Positions 45,231-53,970 of a stretch of 64,000 nt of DNA are shown in pieces. Numbering within the stretch: the first letter of the stretch is position 1; the number at the start of each line of letters is the position of its first letter. The notes below the pieces were generated by a model that saw nothing but the letters and a program-made list of their open reading frames with translations, did no database searches and was not told the origin of the DNA. Origin of the DNA: Gammaproteobacteria bacterium (GTDB taxonomy: Bacteria > Pseudomonadota > Gammaproteobacteria > Steroidobacterales > Steroidobacteraceae); NCBI GenBank assembly GCA_025355645.1, contig JANXZG010000027.1, positions 36,957-100,956 of the forward strand, read 5' to 3'. A program made the position numbers and the translations under genes.

Positions 45231-45953
45231 TCAGGCCGTCAGCAGCTCCTCGAAAAATCCGCCGATCTGGCGGGCGCGGTCGATGAAGTGGATCTCGAGG
45301 ATCCAGTGACGCAGTCGGCCCTGGGCGTCCGGTTCGCGCAGCAAGACTTCATTGCCGCTGCGTATTGAAAAACGCTTTGGGTCCGGCGTCCGCTCATGCG
45401 GAAAGTGGCCGATCAGGTGGCCTGCGGTCTGCGCGCCAAATTCCCAGCCCAGCGGCTTTGCGAGGCCCGCCACAAAGTCGTAGAGCGCTCCGCAGGTCAG
45501 CTGGGGCGTTGCACGATATAAATCCTTGCCGCGCTTGAACGCGACCGCAAGGTCTGCAACCAGGCGGTGCTTGTCAGGATCGGAGCCCACGACATGAGTG
45601 CGGCCAAAGTCCGCTTCCCAGTGGTCAAATACCGGTCCGAAATCCAGGTACACAATGTCGTCCGCGGTAATGCACCGATCCGCCGGATCGTCATAGTAGG
45701 TCAGCAGCGTGTTCGGCCCGGATCGCACCACGCGTTTATGCCAGTGACGCTTAAGGCCAAAGCGCGACCGCGCGATACCGTGGATTTCCGCGGTCAGTTC
45801 ACTCTCGGTCTTGCCAGCTTTGATCATCCCGCCATTGATCACCGTAGCGAACAGCAGTTCCGCCTTGGCCTGCGCCTCGCGCAGCGCGGCTGAAATGGGA
45901 TCCATGGCCTGCATCGGTGTGTTCACGTCGTTTAATTGCATTGCGTCGTGCAT
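45231..45953 (-). CDS. M24 family metallopeptidase
   Basis: This 240-residue pita-bread fold protein is related to Xaa-Pro aminopeptidase and methionine aminopeptidase but lacks the N-terminal creatinase domain. Candidate metal ligands are in IVYLDFGPVFDHWEADFGRT (two Asp), AGHLIGHFPHER (His) and WILEIHFIDR (Glu). The last motif usually has a second Glu later, and here the chain ends soon after, so activity needs care. No signal peptide is present. It is convergent with the large dehydrogenase; the gene upstream on the other strand is a GNAT acetyltransferase. Confidence 0.82.
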   Translation of the reverse strand: MHDAMQLNDVNTPMQAMDPISAALREAQAKAELLFATVINGGMIKAGKTESELTAEIHGIARSRFGLKRHWHKRVVRSGPNTLLTYYDDPADRCITADDIVYLDFGPVFDHWEADFGRTHVVGSDPDKHRLVADLAVAFKRGKDLYRATPQLTCGALYDFVAGLAKPLGWEFGAQTAGHLIGHFPHERTPDPKRFSIRSGNEVLLREPDAQGRLRHWILEIHFIDRARQIGGFFEELLTA

Positions 45954-46108
45954 CTTGCCGGCTGGAAAATGCAGATAGCCACTGAATGATGCATGCGAGC
46001 ATTGTATGAGATCGGCAGATCCTTGGGGTATCTGGTGTTCCCGGGCAAGCCGGCTGATAACATGGCGGCGAAACCGTCGAGTTTGATCGTATCTGCAAGG
46101 GGCTAGGA

Positions 46109-46570
46109 ATGATTCAAATCACACCGATAAGGCTCTCTGAGCGGGCGCGCTGGGGCGAGCTGTGGCGCGAGTACCAGCGCTTCTACGGCATCGAGATCGC
46201 GGCAACGATCACGGAGAGTACCTGGCAACGCCTGCATAATGGCCGTATACACGGCCTCGCTGCCCGCACGTCGGCCGATGAGCTCGTCGGCATCGTGCAT
46301 TACCTCTTTCACGAGGATACCTGGGCGAAGGAGCCGGCCTGCTACCTGCAGGATCTGTATGTGGACCCGAAAATGCGCGGCACGGGTTGCGGGCGCCTGC
46401 TGATCGAGGCGGTAGCCAAGGCGGCTAAGGCCGCCGGATCAAATACTCCGTACTGGCTGACCCATGAAAACAACGCCGTCGCGCGCCAGTTGTATGAGCG
46501 CCTGGGCAAGAATCACGGTTTCATCCAATATACCTTTGTGCCGCCCGGGGATGCGCCTCGCGTCAATTGA
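46109..46570 (+). CDS. GNAT family N-acetyltransferase
   Basis: This 153-residue protein has a GNAT fold. The acetyl-CoA loop is DPKMRGTGCGRLLIEAVAKAAK, and the C-terminal ENNAVARQLYERLGK is the usual last helix/strand motif. The region preceding ATG 46109 contains AAGGGG and AGGA. The acceptor is unknown; YLFHEDTWAKEPACYLQDLYVDP suggests a small amine acceptor. The last eight bases overlap the convergent msrA gene. Confidence 0.9.
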   Translation: MIQITPIRLSERARWGELWREYQRFYGIEIAATITESTWQRLHNGRIHGLAARTSADELVGIVHYLFHEDTWAKEPACYLQDLYVDPKMRGTGCGRLLIEAVAKAAKAAGSNTPYWLTHENNAVARQLYERLGKNHGFIQYTFVPPGDAPRVN

Positions 46571-47288
46571 TCGCCTCCGGCGTCCCGACCAACACCGGTT
46601 GCTCGCGATAGAGCGCGGGAAACAGCCGCCGGAAATTGTCGATCTTGGGTTGATCGTTGATCCGAATGTAAAAAGAACCCGGGTTGTGCACGAGGTAATC
46701 CTGGTGATAATTCTCGGCCGGATAGAAACCCTTGAGCGGGTCAACTCGGGTCGCAATCGCGCGCGGGAAGGCATGGGACTGCTCGAGCTGGCTGATATAG
46801 CCTTCTGCGATGTGCTTTTGCGCCTCATCGGCATAGAAGATCGCCGAGCGGTATTGCGTGCCCACATCCGGCCCCTGGCGGTTGACCTGCGTCGGGTCAT
46901 GCACGACTGACAAGGCGATCTGCAGGATCTGGCCGTAGGAGATCTGCGCCGGGTCGAACAGGATCTCGACGGACTCCGCATGGCCCGTGGCCCCGGAGCT
47001 CACGGTTTCATATTGCGCGCTTGCCGCGCCGCCGCCCGCATAGCCTGCCAGCACCTTCTGCACGCCGCGCACATGCTCGAAGACTCCCTGTACGCCCCAG
47101 AAGCAGCCGCCCGCGAGCACGGCTGTCTGCACGGCTCCTGCCTGCTTCGGGTTATCGAGCGCGGGGGCTGCGATGACGACGGGTGCTTCCGCACCAAGCA
47201 CGGGCCAGCGCCATAGTGAAAATCCAACGGCGGCCACCGCAACGATCGCGATCAGTTTGATCTGCCAGGGGTTAAGGAAATTTTTCAT
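46563..47288 (-). CDS. msrA: Membrane-anchored peptide-methionine (S)-S-oxide reductase
   Basis: This 241-residue protein has an N-terminal hydrophobic segment (WQIKLIAIVAVAAVGFSLWRW), so it is secreted or anchored with the enzyme outside the cytoplasm. The MsrA active site GGCFWGVQGVFEHVRGV follows, with YAGGG and NQPKIDNFR as further conserved parts. It repairs methionine-S-sulfoxide in proteins using thiol reductants. The upstream DipZ-type gene ends three bases before this start, so the pair forms one operon: DipZ moves reducing power across the membrane, and MsrA is the probable recipient. This is inference from gene order, supported by known MsrPQ/DsbD-type reductant chains. Confidence 0.92.
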   Translation of the reverse strand: MKNFLNPWQIKLIAIVAVAAVGFSLWRWPVLGAEAPVVIAAPALDNPKQAGAVQTAVLAGGCFWGVQGVFEHVRGVQKVLAGYAGGGAASAQYETVSSGATGHAESVEILFDPAQISYGQILQIALSVVHDPTQVNRQGPDVGTQYRSAIFYADEAQKHIAEGYISQLEQSHAFPRAIATRVDPLKGFYPAENYHQDYLVHNPGSFYIRINDQPKIDNFRRLFPALYREQPVLVGTPEAIN

Positions 47289-47291
47289 GGA

Positions 47292-49019
47292 TTATCCAAA
47301 GGTGAAGGCATAGGCCTGGGCGTCGCCGCCCAGGAATTCGATTGAAAAGACATGCTCGCCGACATTCGTGGACTGGCGGATCAGCTGGTACAGGCGCTCC
47401 TCGCGGATGATGCCCTCGCCATGAGCATCCGTGTCTGCGCCATGGTTCGCGCCGGGCGCGGCACCATCGAGCTGCACGCGAAAGCGGACAGGTGCTGCGC
47501 CCGTACCCGGACCCAGCACCAGGTGCAGGTCGCGTGCGAAGAACCGATACACAATTTTTCCGGGCGCCTTCTCCAGCACCGCCTTCTGGCCTTCGATGGT
47601 CCAGGATCCGGCGAGCGCCCATTGATTGATGCCCATGTCGCTCGGAGCGGAATAAAGCTGCAAATGATCGCGCACCACCGGCTCAGGGGAAGCAAAGCTT
47701 TGCGCACGCCGGTAGCCGATGTAGGTCTCCGGCGACAGGACGTGGGCTTCATCCGCGGGCGCCTCGGCGCCGGTGCCCTTGGCGACCGTCATGCCTGCCG
47801 GCGGTAGACTCGTGTAGCCGGCCTCGATCAGCATTTGGCGGATCGTCTGCTCCGACTCCCGGTAGTTGCCCTCGCCAAAATGATGACTCCTGATGGCACC
47901 GGTCGCGTCGATGAAATAATGCGCGGGCCAGTACTGGTTGTGGAATCCCCGCCATATCGCATAGTCATTATCGAGCGCCACAGGATACGTAATGCCAAGC
48001 TCACGGATGGCGCGCGCGACGTTGGCCGGATCCTTTTCAAATGCAAACTCCGGCGCATGCACGCCGATGACGACGAGGCCGTAATCCTTGTATTTCTCGT
48101 ACCAGGCCTTCACGAAGGGCAGGGCGCGCAGGCAATTGATGCAGGAATACGTCCAGAAATCGATCAGCACGACCTTGCCGCGCAATCCTTCCGGGGTTAG
48201 CGCAGGGGAGTTCATCCAGGACACCGCGCCGCTGAGCGAAGGTATGTACCCCTCGACCGCCAGGTCACTCTTGGCGGCAACCGGCAGGCCGTCGACTGGA
48301 TGTATGGTCTCGATCAGGGACTGCTCCAGGCGCGTGGTCCCGGCGAGCGACACGCGCGTGAGTACGCCGCTGTCCGCACCCGTCGCGATCGCGGCGAGCG
48401 CGAGCAACACGCCAACGCCAAGCGCGCGCCGTATCCATTCACCGGTGCCGAGGAATCGCTTCAGCGCGGCGAATACCCTGCCGCCGGCCAGTATCGCCAC
48501 CGCGAGCGAGGCCGCTGCGCCCGCAGCGTAGGCAAAAAGTAACGCGGTGGTATGGGCGCTGGGACCGGATAGCGCGGCACCGGTCAAGACCAGCCCTAAG
48601 ATCGGGCCTGCGCAGGGGGCCCACAGGAATCCCGTTGCGACACCCAGCAGCAGGGAGGGGATCACGCCGGATTTCGGCTCGCCGTTGGCGCCCGGAGAGA
48701 TGAGCCGGTTGCCGAGCGCGATGAATGGCCGCGACATCCAGTCTGCCAGCCGTCGTGACAGCAAGGTCGCGGCAAATGCCGCCAGCATTACCATCGCGAT
48801 GATGCGTCCATATTGATTGACGCGCACCGCCCAGGCGCCGCCGACCGCGGCAAGCGTCGCGATACCCGCGAACGTGCCGGCCATGCCCACAAGCATCGGC
48901 AAGCCACTAGTCAGGAATTTCTGCTGCGATCGGGCAAACACAAACGGCAGCACCGGCAGGATGCAGGGGCTCAATATCGTGAGCACGCCGCCAAGGAATA
49001 CCAGCAACACCAGGATCAT
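47292..49019 (-). CDS. DipZ-type cytochrome c biogenesis/thioredoxin fusion protein
   Basis: ATG 49019 (MILVLLVFLGGVLTILSPC) gives 575 residues; the track start adds 22 codons. The first 240 residues are a CcdA/DsbD-beta membrane domain with the paired cysteines in ILSPCILPVLPF and LWAPCAGPILG. Next comes a TlpA/redoxin domain (about 280-430) with active site SCINCLRALPFVKAW and VIGVHAPEFAFEKDP. The last 130 residues form the DipZ C-terminal carbohydrate-binding-like module (WTIEGQKAVLEKAPGKIVYRFFARD). The protein carries electrons from cytosolic thioredoxin to the periplasm. The gene for anchored MsrA is directly downstream. Confidence 0.9.
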   Translation of the reverse strand: MILVLLVFLGGVLTILSPCILPVLPFVFARSQQKFLTSGLPMLVGMAGTFAGIATLAAVGGAWAVRVNQYGRIIAMVMLAAFAATLLSRRLADWMSRPFIALGNRLISPGANGEPKSGVIPSLLLGVATGFLWAPCAGPILGLVLTGAALSGPSAHTTALLFAYAAGAAASLAVAILAGGRVFAALKRFLGTGEWIRRALGVGVLLALAAIATGADSGVLTRVSLAGTTRLEQSLIETIHPVDGLPVAAKSDLAVEGYIPSLSGAVSWMNSPALTPEGLRGKVVLIDFWTYSCINCLRALPFVKAWYEKYKDYGLVVIGVHAPEFAFEKDPANVARAIRELGITYPVALDNDYAIWRGFHNQYWPAHYFIDATGAIRSHHFGEGNYRESEQTIRQMLIEAGYTSLPPAGMTVAKGTGAEAPADEAHVLSPETYIGYRRAQSFASPEPVVRDHLQLYSAPSDMGINQWALAGSWTIEGQKAVLEKAPGKIVYRFFARDLHLVLGPGTGAAPVRFRVQLDGAAPGANHGADTDAHGEGIIREERLYQLIRQSTNVGEHVFSIEFLGGDAQAYAFTFG

Positions 49020-49199
49020 ATTTATCGTCCGCGCTATCTGCTCGTAATGCCCGGCAGCAAGGCCGCAGCCGCAGGGCCACTCCATGAATAAATCGGGTTT
49101 CCGAGGATAAAGACCGGACGCGCGGGCGTTAAATTTCAGGTCTTTTGCAATTTTTAGCGAACGATTCCCGCGGCCTACCGCGCTCCTCGAAGGAGGGCC

Positions 49200-49937
49200 T
49201 CAGACCATCATATTCTCCGGCACCGGGGCCGCGATAGCCACTTCGCGGCGCGGGTGCAAGCCGCACTCGCGTGATTCCGTGCGCTCCCACCACCAGCGTC
49301 CTGCGCGCGGATCCTGGCCCGGGCGTGTCGCACGTGTGCACGGCGCGCAGCCGATGCTGGGATAGCCGCGATCGTGCAAGGCGTGATAGGGCAGGTCCTT
49401 GGCTTTGAGGTAATCCCAGATGTCCTTTTCCGACCAGTCCAGCAGCGGGCTTAGTTTGTACAGGTTGTACATCGGGTCCCATTCGACGGGAGCGGCAAGC
49501 GCACGACTAGCCGAATGGCCGCGTCGTATGCCGGTGACCCACGCGCCATGGCCCGCAACCGCGCGCCGGAATGGCTGCACCTTGCGAATGCCGCAGCAGC
49601 CGTGGCGCTGCTCGACGCTGTCGCGAAAACCATTGACGCCGTTCTCATCCACCCAGCTCTCGAGCGCTAGCGCGTCTGGATGGTACATGCGCAGCCTGCG
49701 GCCATAGCGGGCCTGCAGCTTCTCGATCAGCTCATGGGTCTCGGGAAACAATCGCCCGGTGTCGATGCTGAAAATCCCGATTTGCGGCACCTCGCCGCAG
49801 ATCAGGTCCGTCAGGACGATTGATTCCGGCCCTAAGCTGCTGGCATAGCAGACACTTTTGTATGCAGCGAGCGCGGCGCGCAGCTGCGCAGTTGTCGCCT
49901 CGGCGCGCAGGCGCAGCTCCTTGGAAATATCCGGCAT
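49200..49937 (-). CDS. cysH: Thioredoxin-dependent adenylylsulfate (APS) reductase
   Basis: This 245-residue enzyme of assimilatory sulfate reduction (APS to sulfite). The catalytic cysteine is in SRECGLH near the C-terminus. The two cysteine pairs RHGCCGIRK and IGCAPCTR bind a 4Fe-4S cluster, which marks the APS-using branch instead of the PAPS reductases. PP-loop parts FSIDTGRLFPET and YASSLGPESIV are present, although the first is slightly altered (YASSLGPES for SFQ/SSSGAEDM). No other cys genes are nearby. It would deliver sulfite for cysteine. Confidence 0.92.
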   Translation of the reverse strand: MPDISKELRLRAEATTAQLRAALAAYKSVCYASSLGPESIVLTDLICGEVPQIGIFSIDTGRLFPETHELIEKLQARYGRRLRMYHPDALALESWVDENGVNGFRDSVEQRHGCCGIRKVQPFRRAVAGHGAWVTGIRRGHSASRALAAPVEWDPMYNLYKLSPLLDWSEKDIWDYLKAKDLPYHALHDRGYPSIGCAPCTRATRPGQDPRAGRWWWERTESRECGLHPRREVAIAAPVPENMMV

Positions 49938-50079
49938 GAAGGCTCTCGAATAATCGTTGAGCCAACACTGTAACGAGGTACGTGCGGATCGAAAATGACC
50001 GATTGCTTATGTGCACATGCACTTTCGTGCTAGCGCAAAAACGCAATTCGGGGCCCGCTTGAGGTCATTACTGGCGGGT

Positions 50080-50655
50080 TCAGGGATGCAGTGAGGGCGG
50101 CTTGGCGTGCTGCGTGACGAACGCTGCGAACCCGCGCAGGAATTCGCGCAGCTGCTCCTGGGCGGCTTTGTCCTTGAGCAGGCCATCTTCCCCGAAAGCG
50201 GTGTTTGCCTTGGCAATCATGATGCGCCCGCCGGTCCATAGAGTTGTGCGCAAGGCTTTCAGCACTGGCAGCCAGGCCGCCTGCGACAAGATCGTCCCGT
50301 AGGCACCCTGGGAAGCGCCGATCAGGGCGACGGGCTTTGCGCCAAACACGCGCGGCACATCTGCCGGCGGCCGCGACAGCCAATCGATGCCATTTTTGAA
50401 TACGCCCGGGATCCCGGCATTGTATTCCGGAGTGGCGAGCAACAGGCCGTCGGCTGCGATGATCGCGGATTTCAGTGCGACCACGGCCGGCGGAATGCCG
50501 GCATTCGCCTCGATATCGCCGTCGTAAAGCGGAATGCCGTGAAGTGTCTTGAGCTCGAGCACCGAATCCGGCAGCGAGGCCTGCGCGGCGCGCAGCAGGG
50601 CGGTATTAAAGGAGCCCTGCCGCAAGCTTCCCGAGATGCCGAGCAGCTTGATCAC
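50080..50655 (-). CDS. NADPH-dependent FMN reductase family protein
   Basis: This 191-residue flavodoxin-fold protein. The phosphate-binding loop GISGSLRQGSFNTALLRAA and the flavin-contact loop ATPEYNAGIPGVFKNGIDWLSR are both clear, so FMN binding is probable. Family members reduce FMN, quinones, chromate or azo dyes. Its start overlaps the stop of the upstream pirin gene by four bases (ATGA type), so the two are co-translated. The combination points to quinone or flavonoid/aromatic redox metabolism. Confidence 0.92.
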   Translation of the reverse strand: MIKLLGISGSLRQGSFNTALLRAAQASLPDSVLELKTLHGIPLYDGDIEANAGIPPAVVALKSAIIAADGLLLATPEYNAGIPGVFKNGIDWLSRPPADVPRVFGAKPVALIGASQGAYGTILSQAAWLPVLKALRTTLWTGGRIMIAKANTAFGEDGLLKDKAAQEQLREFLRGFAAFVTQHAKPPSLHP

Positions 50656-51368
50656 ACGCTGCCACGAGCGCCCGGCAGATCGAACACCAGCAGCTCGGCC
50701 CCGCTGCCGCCGTGGATGTCGAGACTCGCCGGTGAATCAAGCATCGCGGCATCCCCCGCACTGAGCGATGCGTCATTGACCTGAAGTGAACCTCGCGCCA
50801 GGTGCAAATACAGCGATCGCCCCGGCTTCGCTGCATACGAGGCGCGCTCAGCACCGTCGAAAAGCCCTGTATACATTTTTGCGTCCTGGTGGAGCTGCAC
50901 GGACCCGTCCGCACTGTCGGGGGAAGCGACCAGTTTCAGCTTGCCACGCCGTTCAGTCCGCTCGAAATGTTTTTGCTCATAGCCCGGCGCGATACCGCGC
51001 GCCGACGGGATAATCCAGATCTGCAGAAAATGCACGGGCTCCGTCGGCGAAGGGTTCATTTCGCTATGCGTGACGCCGGAGCCCGCGCTCATGCGCTGCA
51101 CATCGCCGGGGACGATCACGGAGCCGTTCCCCATGGAGTCCCGATGACCCAGTTGCCCTTCGAGTACGTAGCTCAGGATCTCCATGTCGCGATGCGCATG
51201 CGTGCCGAACCCCTTGGCCGGTTGTACGCGATCCTCATTGATGACCCGCAACACGCTGTATCCCATGTGCGCCGGATCGTAATAATCGGCAAACGAAAAG
51301 CTGTGGCGGGATTTCAACCAGCCATGATCGGCAAGGCCGCGTTCTTCACTGCGTCGGATGGTCAGCAT
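50652..51368 (-). CDS. Pirin family protein (YhaK-like)
   Basis: This 238-residue bicupin has the pirin start LTIRRSEERGLADHGWLKSRHSFSF and metal ligands in GFGTHAHRDMEILSYVLEG and SAGSGVTHSEMN (His, His, His, Glu). Bacterial pirins include quercetin 2,3-dioxygenases and redox sensors. The gene starts the pirin/FMN-reductase pair. A 109-base gap separates it from the amidase on the same strand. Confidence 0.9.
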   Translation of the reverse strand: MLTIRRSEERGLADHGWLKSRHSFSFADYYDPAHMGYSVLRVINEDRVQPAKGFGTHAHRDMEILSYVLEGQLGHRDSMGNGSVIVPGDVQRMSAGSGVTHSEMNPSPTEPVHFLQIWIIPSARGIAPGYEQKHFERTERRGKLKLVASPDSADGSVQLHQDAKMYTGLFDGAERASYAAKPGRSLYLHLARGSLQVNDASLSAGDAAMLDSPASLDIHGGSGAELLVFDLPGARGSV

Positions 51369-51477
51369 AAATGGATCTGGGCACTCGCGAGCCGGGCGAT
51401 CAAGCTACCAGATATAGGGCCGGCATTGCCCGCATTCAATATCCAGGCCGCGCACCCGCCATGAAGGCCTTGCGCTC

Positions 51478-53193
51478 TTAAGGGGCAGTCGTCAGCAGCC
51501 CGCGCTCGACCAGCACGGGCGGGCGGCGATGATGGGTGGATTGCTCCCAGCCATAGGCGATGCCGAGCAGGTCGCCGTCCTTCCAGGGGCGGCCAGAGAA
51601 TTCGAGCCCAAATGGCAGGCCGCCGGGATAAAACCCGCCGACGACGACGACCGCAGGCACGCCCAGCATGTTGACCCAGCTGGTTGCGGAATGGGGACCC
51701 TCGGAAAGGCGCCCGTCCTGTGCCATCGTTTCATCGACAGGCGGCATCTGGATCGCCGGATACACATAGCCATCCAGGTGCAGCCGCCCGAGTGGTTCCA
51801 GGTACAACTCCATCGCGCGCCGGCGCGGATCAAAATATCCCGCCTTCGACTCTGGGGAAATTTCAACGTCGGTCTGCGTGATGACCACATCGCCATAATG
51901 CGAATCACCGGGCTCCTGCCCGATGATGGCCTCGCCCAGCGCTGAACCCAGCGCTTGCTTGTACTCGGCGGCGGAATGGTATTGCGCGGGTCCGAAATTC
52001 TTGAGGAACTGATCAGTCCCTTCAAGCACGTACGGGTAGGTGCTGATACGGCTCGCCGTTTGCGCAAAGCTTTCCGGCAGGATCGACTCATCCATGATGA
52101 CGGTGGCGCCCGCGGCGCGCAGCTCAGCGACTGACTTCATGAACGCAGCTTGCGTGGACGCCTGCAGCGGCTGCGCCGCGGCTGCCTCGAGCTTGGCTGC
52201 GGCTGCATCGCTCACCGCGCCTGGCACGCCATGAAAAGGTATGCCAATGCCCTTCAGGATGAACGCCGGCACGCCAAAGCGCTTGCCGCGCAAGGCATCG
52301 GGCTTCAGGTACTGGGTATAGGGCCCCGGCTGGGCCTTGGCGGCCGAGCCTGCCGTTGCCGCATCCTGTGGATCCTCCGCCGCCATCACGGAAAGTGCGA
52401 TGGCCGCATCGGTCACATTGCGGGCGATGGGTCCGGTGTTGTCGAGCAGCCAGTCGAGCGGGGCAATCCCGGCGATGCTGACCAGCCCGCGCGTCGGAAA
52501 TACACCGATCAGGGCGCTCGTGGCCGCGGGCATGCGGATCGAATTGCCGGTATCGGTGCCCGTGCCAAGCACAGCCATATTGGCGGCGAGCGCAGTGACG
52601 ATGCCACCCGAAGAGCCGCCCGGGGAGAAGCGTACGTCGTAGGCGTTGCCGGTGCGACCGAAGGAGCTGCTGCGGTTCGTATCGCTGTTGGCGAAATCCG
52701 GCATATTCGCGTGGCCGAGTATGATAGCGCCCGCCGCGCGCAGTTTTGCAACGATCGGGGCATCCTTCGGCGCAATCAGTTCATGGCCCGCGATCGTATA
52801 GCCCGACCAGCCATCACTCGTTACCTGGCCCTCGATGCTGGTATTAGCCTTGATGACGATGGGCACGCCCCACAGCGGCCCATGATTGACCGCTCCGCGT
52901 GCCGCATCCAGATCTTCGTGCGCCGCCTGCGCCAGCGCGTCCGGTTCCATCAGCGTTTCGATCGAGCGGTAGATGCCGTCATACCGGTGTATGCGAGCAA
53001 GGTGCCAGTTCACGACCTGCGTGACCGTGTACTTGTGTTGGCGGTAGAAGCTTTGCAGCTGCGCGACGCTGACCTCCATGAGGTCCTTGTCCATCGCAGA
53101 AGAGGCGGCGCTGCTGGCGAGGCAGGCAGGCGCCAGCGCGAGCGCGGCGCAGCACAGCAGGGTCCTTGGGATGGGTGGGCTTCGGGTGGGCAA
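51478..53193 (-). CDS. Exported amidase-signature family hydrolase
   Basis: This 571-residue amidase has an N-terminal signal peptide (LLCCAALALAPACLASSAASS). The Ser-Ser-Lys triad is visible: Lys in VPIVIKANTSIEG, the cis-Ser region in FSPGGSSGGIVTALAA, and the nucleophile in GTDTGNSIRMPA. It hydrolyses amide bonds of small molecules or peptides in the periplasm; the substrate is unknown. The start is a TTG at 53193, chosen because later ATG codons would cut off the signal peptide. It is divergent from the DUF4197 gene (75-base spacer). An antisense 605-codon frame over this gene is a shadow. Confidence 0.88.
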   Translation of the reverse strand: MPTRSPPIPRTLLCCAALALAPACLASSAASSAMDKDLMEVSVAQLQSFYRQHKYTVTQVVNWHLARIHRYDGIYRSIETLMEPDALAQAAHEDLDAARGAVNHGPLWGVPIVIKANTSIEGQVTSDGWSGYTIAGHELIAPKDAPIVAKLRAAGAIILGHANMPDFANSDTNRSSSFGRTGNAYDVRFSPGGSSGGIVTALAANMAVLGTGTDTGNSIRMPAATSALIGVFPTRGLVSIAGIAPLDWLLDNTGPIARNVTDAAIALSVMAAEDPQDAATAGSAAKAQPGPYTQYLKPDALRGKRFGVPAFILKGIGIPFHGVPGAVSDAAAAKLEAAAAQPLQASTQAAFMKSVAELRAAGATVIMDESILPESFAQTASRISTYPYVLEGTDQFLKNFGPAQYHSAAEYKQALGSALGEAIIGQEPGDSHYGDVVITQTDVEISPESKAGYFDPRRRAMELYLEPLGRLHLDGYVYPAIQMPPVDETMAQDGRLSEGPHSATSWVNMLGVPAVVVVGGFYPGGLPFGLEFSGRPWKDGDLLGIAYGWEQSTHHRRPPVLVERGLLTTAP

Positions 53194-53268
53194 GGTCGGA
53201 TGATGATATCACCGGGGTATCTGCTATCTTTGCGGGTCGAAGCACTAAATAAAGAAGGGATCCCTGCC

Positions 53269-53967
53269 ATGACCATATCCATTCGACCATCGTTCGTCAC
53301 CGCAGCTGTAATGGGCTGCCTGCTTGCCGGTTCAGCGTGGGCACTGGGGGTCAATGATCTGACGAACCAGGAAGCATCCAGCGGTATCCGCGGGGCACTC
53401 GCGCAAGGCGCATCGTCCGCCGTCGGCAAGCTTGGCGTACCCGGAGGGTTTTCGAACAACCCAAAGGTCAAAATCGGACTGCCGCGCGCGCTCGAACAGC
53501 TCGCGGCCGGCATGCGGATGATCGGCCGCGGCAAGGATGCTGACGAACTGGTCGCCAGCATGAACCAGGCGGCCGAGCAGGCGGTGCCGCAGGCGAAGCC
53601 GCTATTGATTCACGCCGTCAAGAGCATGAGCTTTGCAGATGCCAAGGGTATCCTGACCGGCGGCGATAATTCGGTGACAAACTTCTTCAAGGATAAGACT
53701 TCCGCGCAGCTGGCGGTGAAATTTCTTCCCGTCGTCAAGCGTGTCACGGATCAGGTCGGCCTCGCGCAAAAATACGACCAGTTCGCCGGCCAGGGCGCGA
53801 AGCTCGGGCTTATCAAGGGCGATGCCGCTAACGTGGAGCAGTACGTCACCGACCGGGCGCTGGACGGCCTTTATCTGATGATCGGCGAGGAAGAACGCGC
53901 GATCCGGCAGAACCCCGCCGCCGCGGTCAGTTCCGTGGTCTCGAAGGTATTTAGCGCGTTGCGCTGA
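53269..53967 (+). CDS. DUF4197 family exported protein
   Basis: The 232-residue protein starts at ATG 53269, after AAGAAGGG; the huge track ORF starting at 52150 covers the amidase in antisense and is not coding there. A signal peptide (FVTAAVMGCLLAGSAWA) is followed by the DUF4197 pattern: ASSGIRGALAQGASSAV, MSFADAKGILTGGDNSVTNFFKDKT and ALDGLYLMIGEEERAIRQNP. It is all-helical, exported, function unknown. The TAXI-type gene starts three bases after the stop, so they are one operon. Confidence 0.9.
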   Translation: MTISIRPSFVTAAVMGCLLAGSAWALGVNDLTNQEASSGIRGALAQGASSAVGKLGVPGGFSNNPKVKIGLPRALEQLAAGMRMIGRGKDADELVASMNQAAEQAVPQAKPLLIHAVKSMSFADAKGILTGGDNSVTNFFKDKTSAQLAVKFLPVVKRVTDQVGLAQKYDQFAGQGAKLGLIKGDAANVEQYVTDRALDGLYLMIGEEERAIRQNPAAAVSSVVSKVFSALR

Positions 53968-53970
53968 GCG

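Noticed and set aside
52150-53268. Upstream part of the 605-codon plus-strand ORF
   Set aside because: It is antisense to the amidase, with arginine-rich shadow composition; only the last 232 codons (DUF4197) are a gene.
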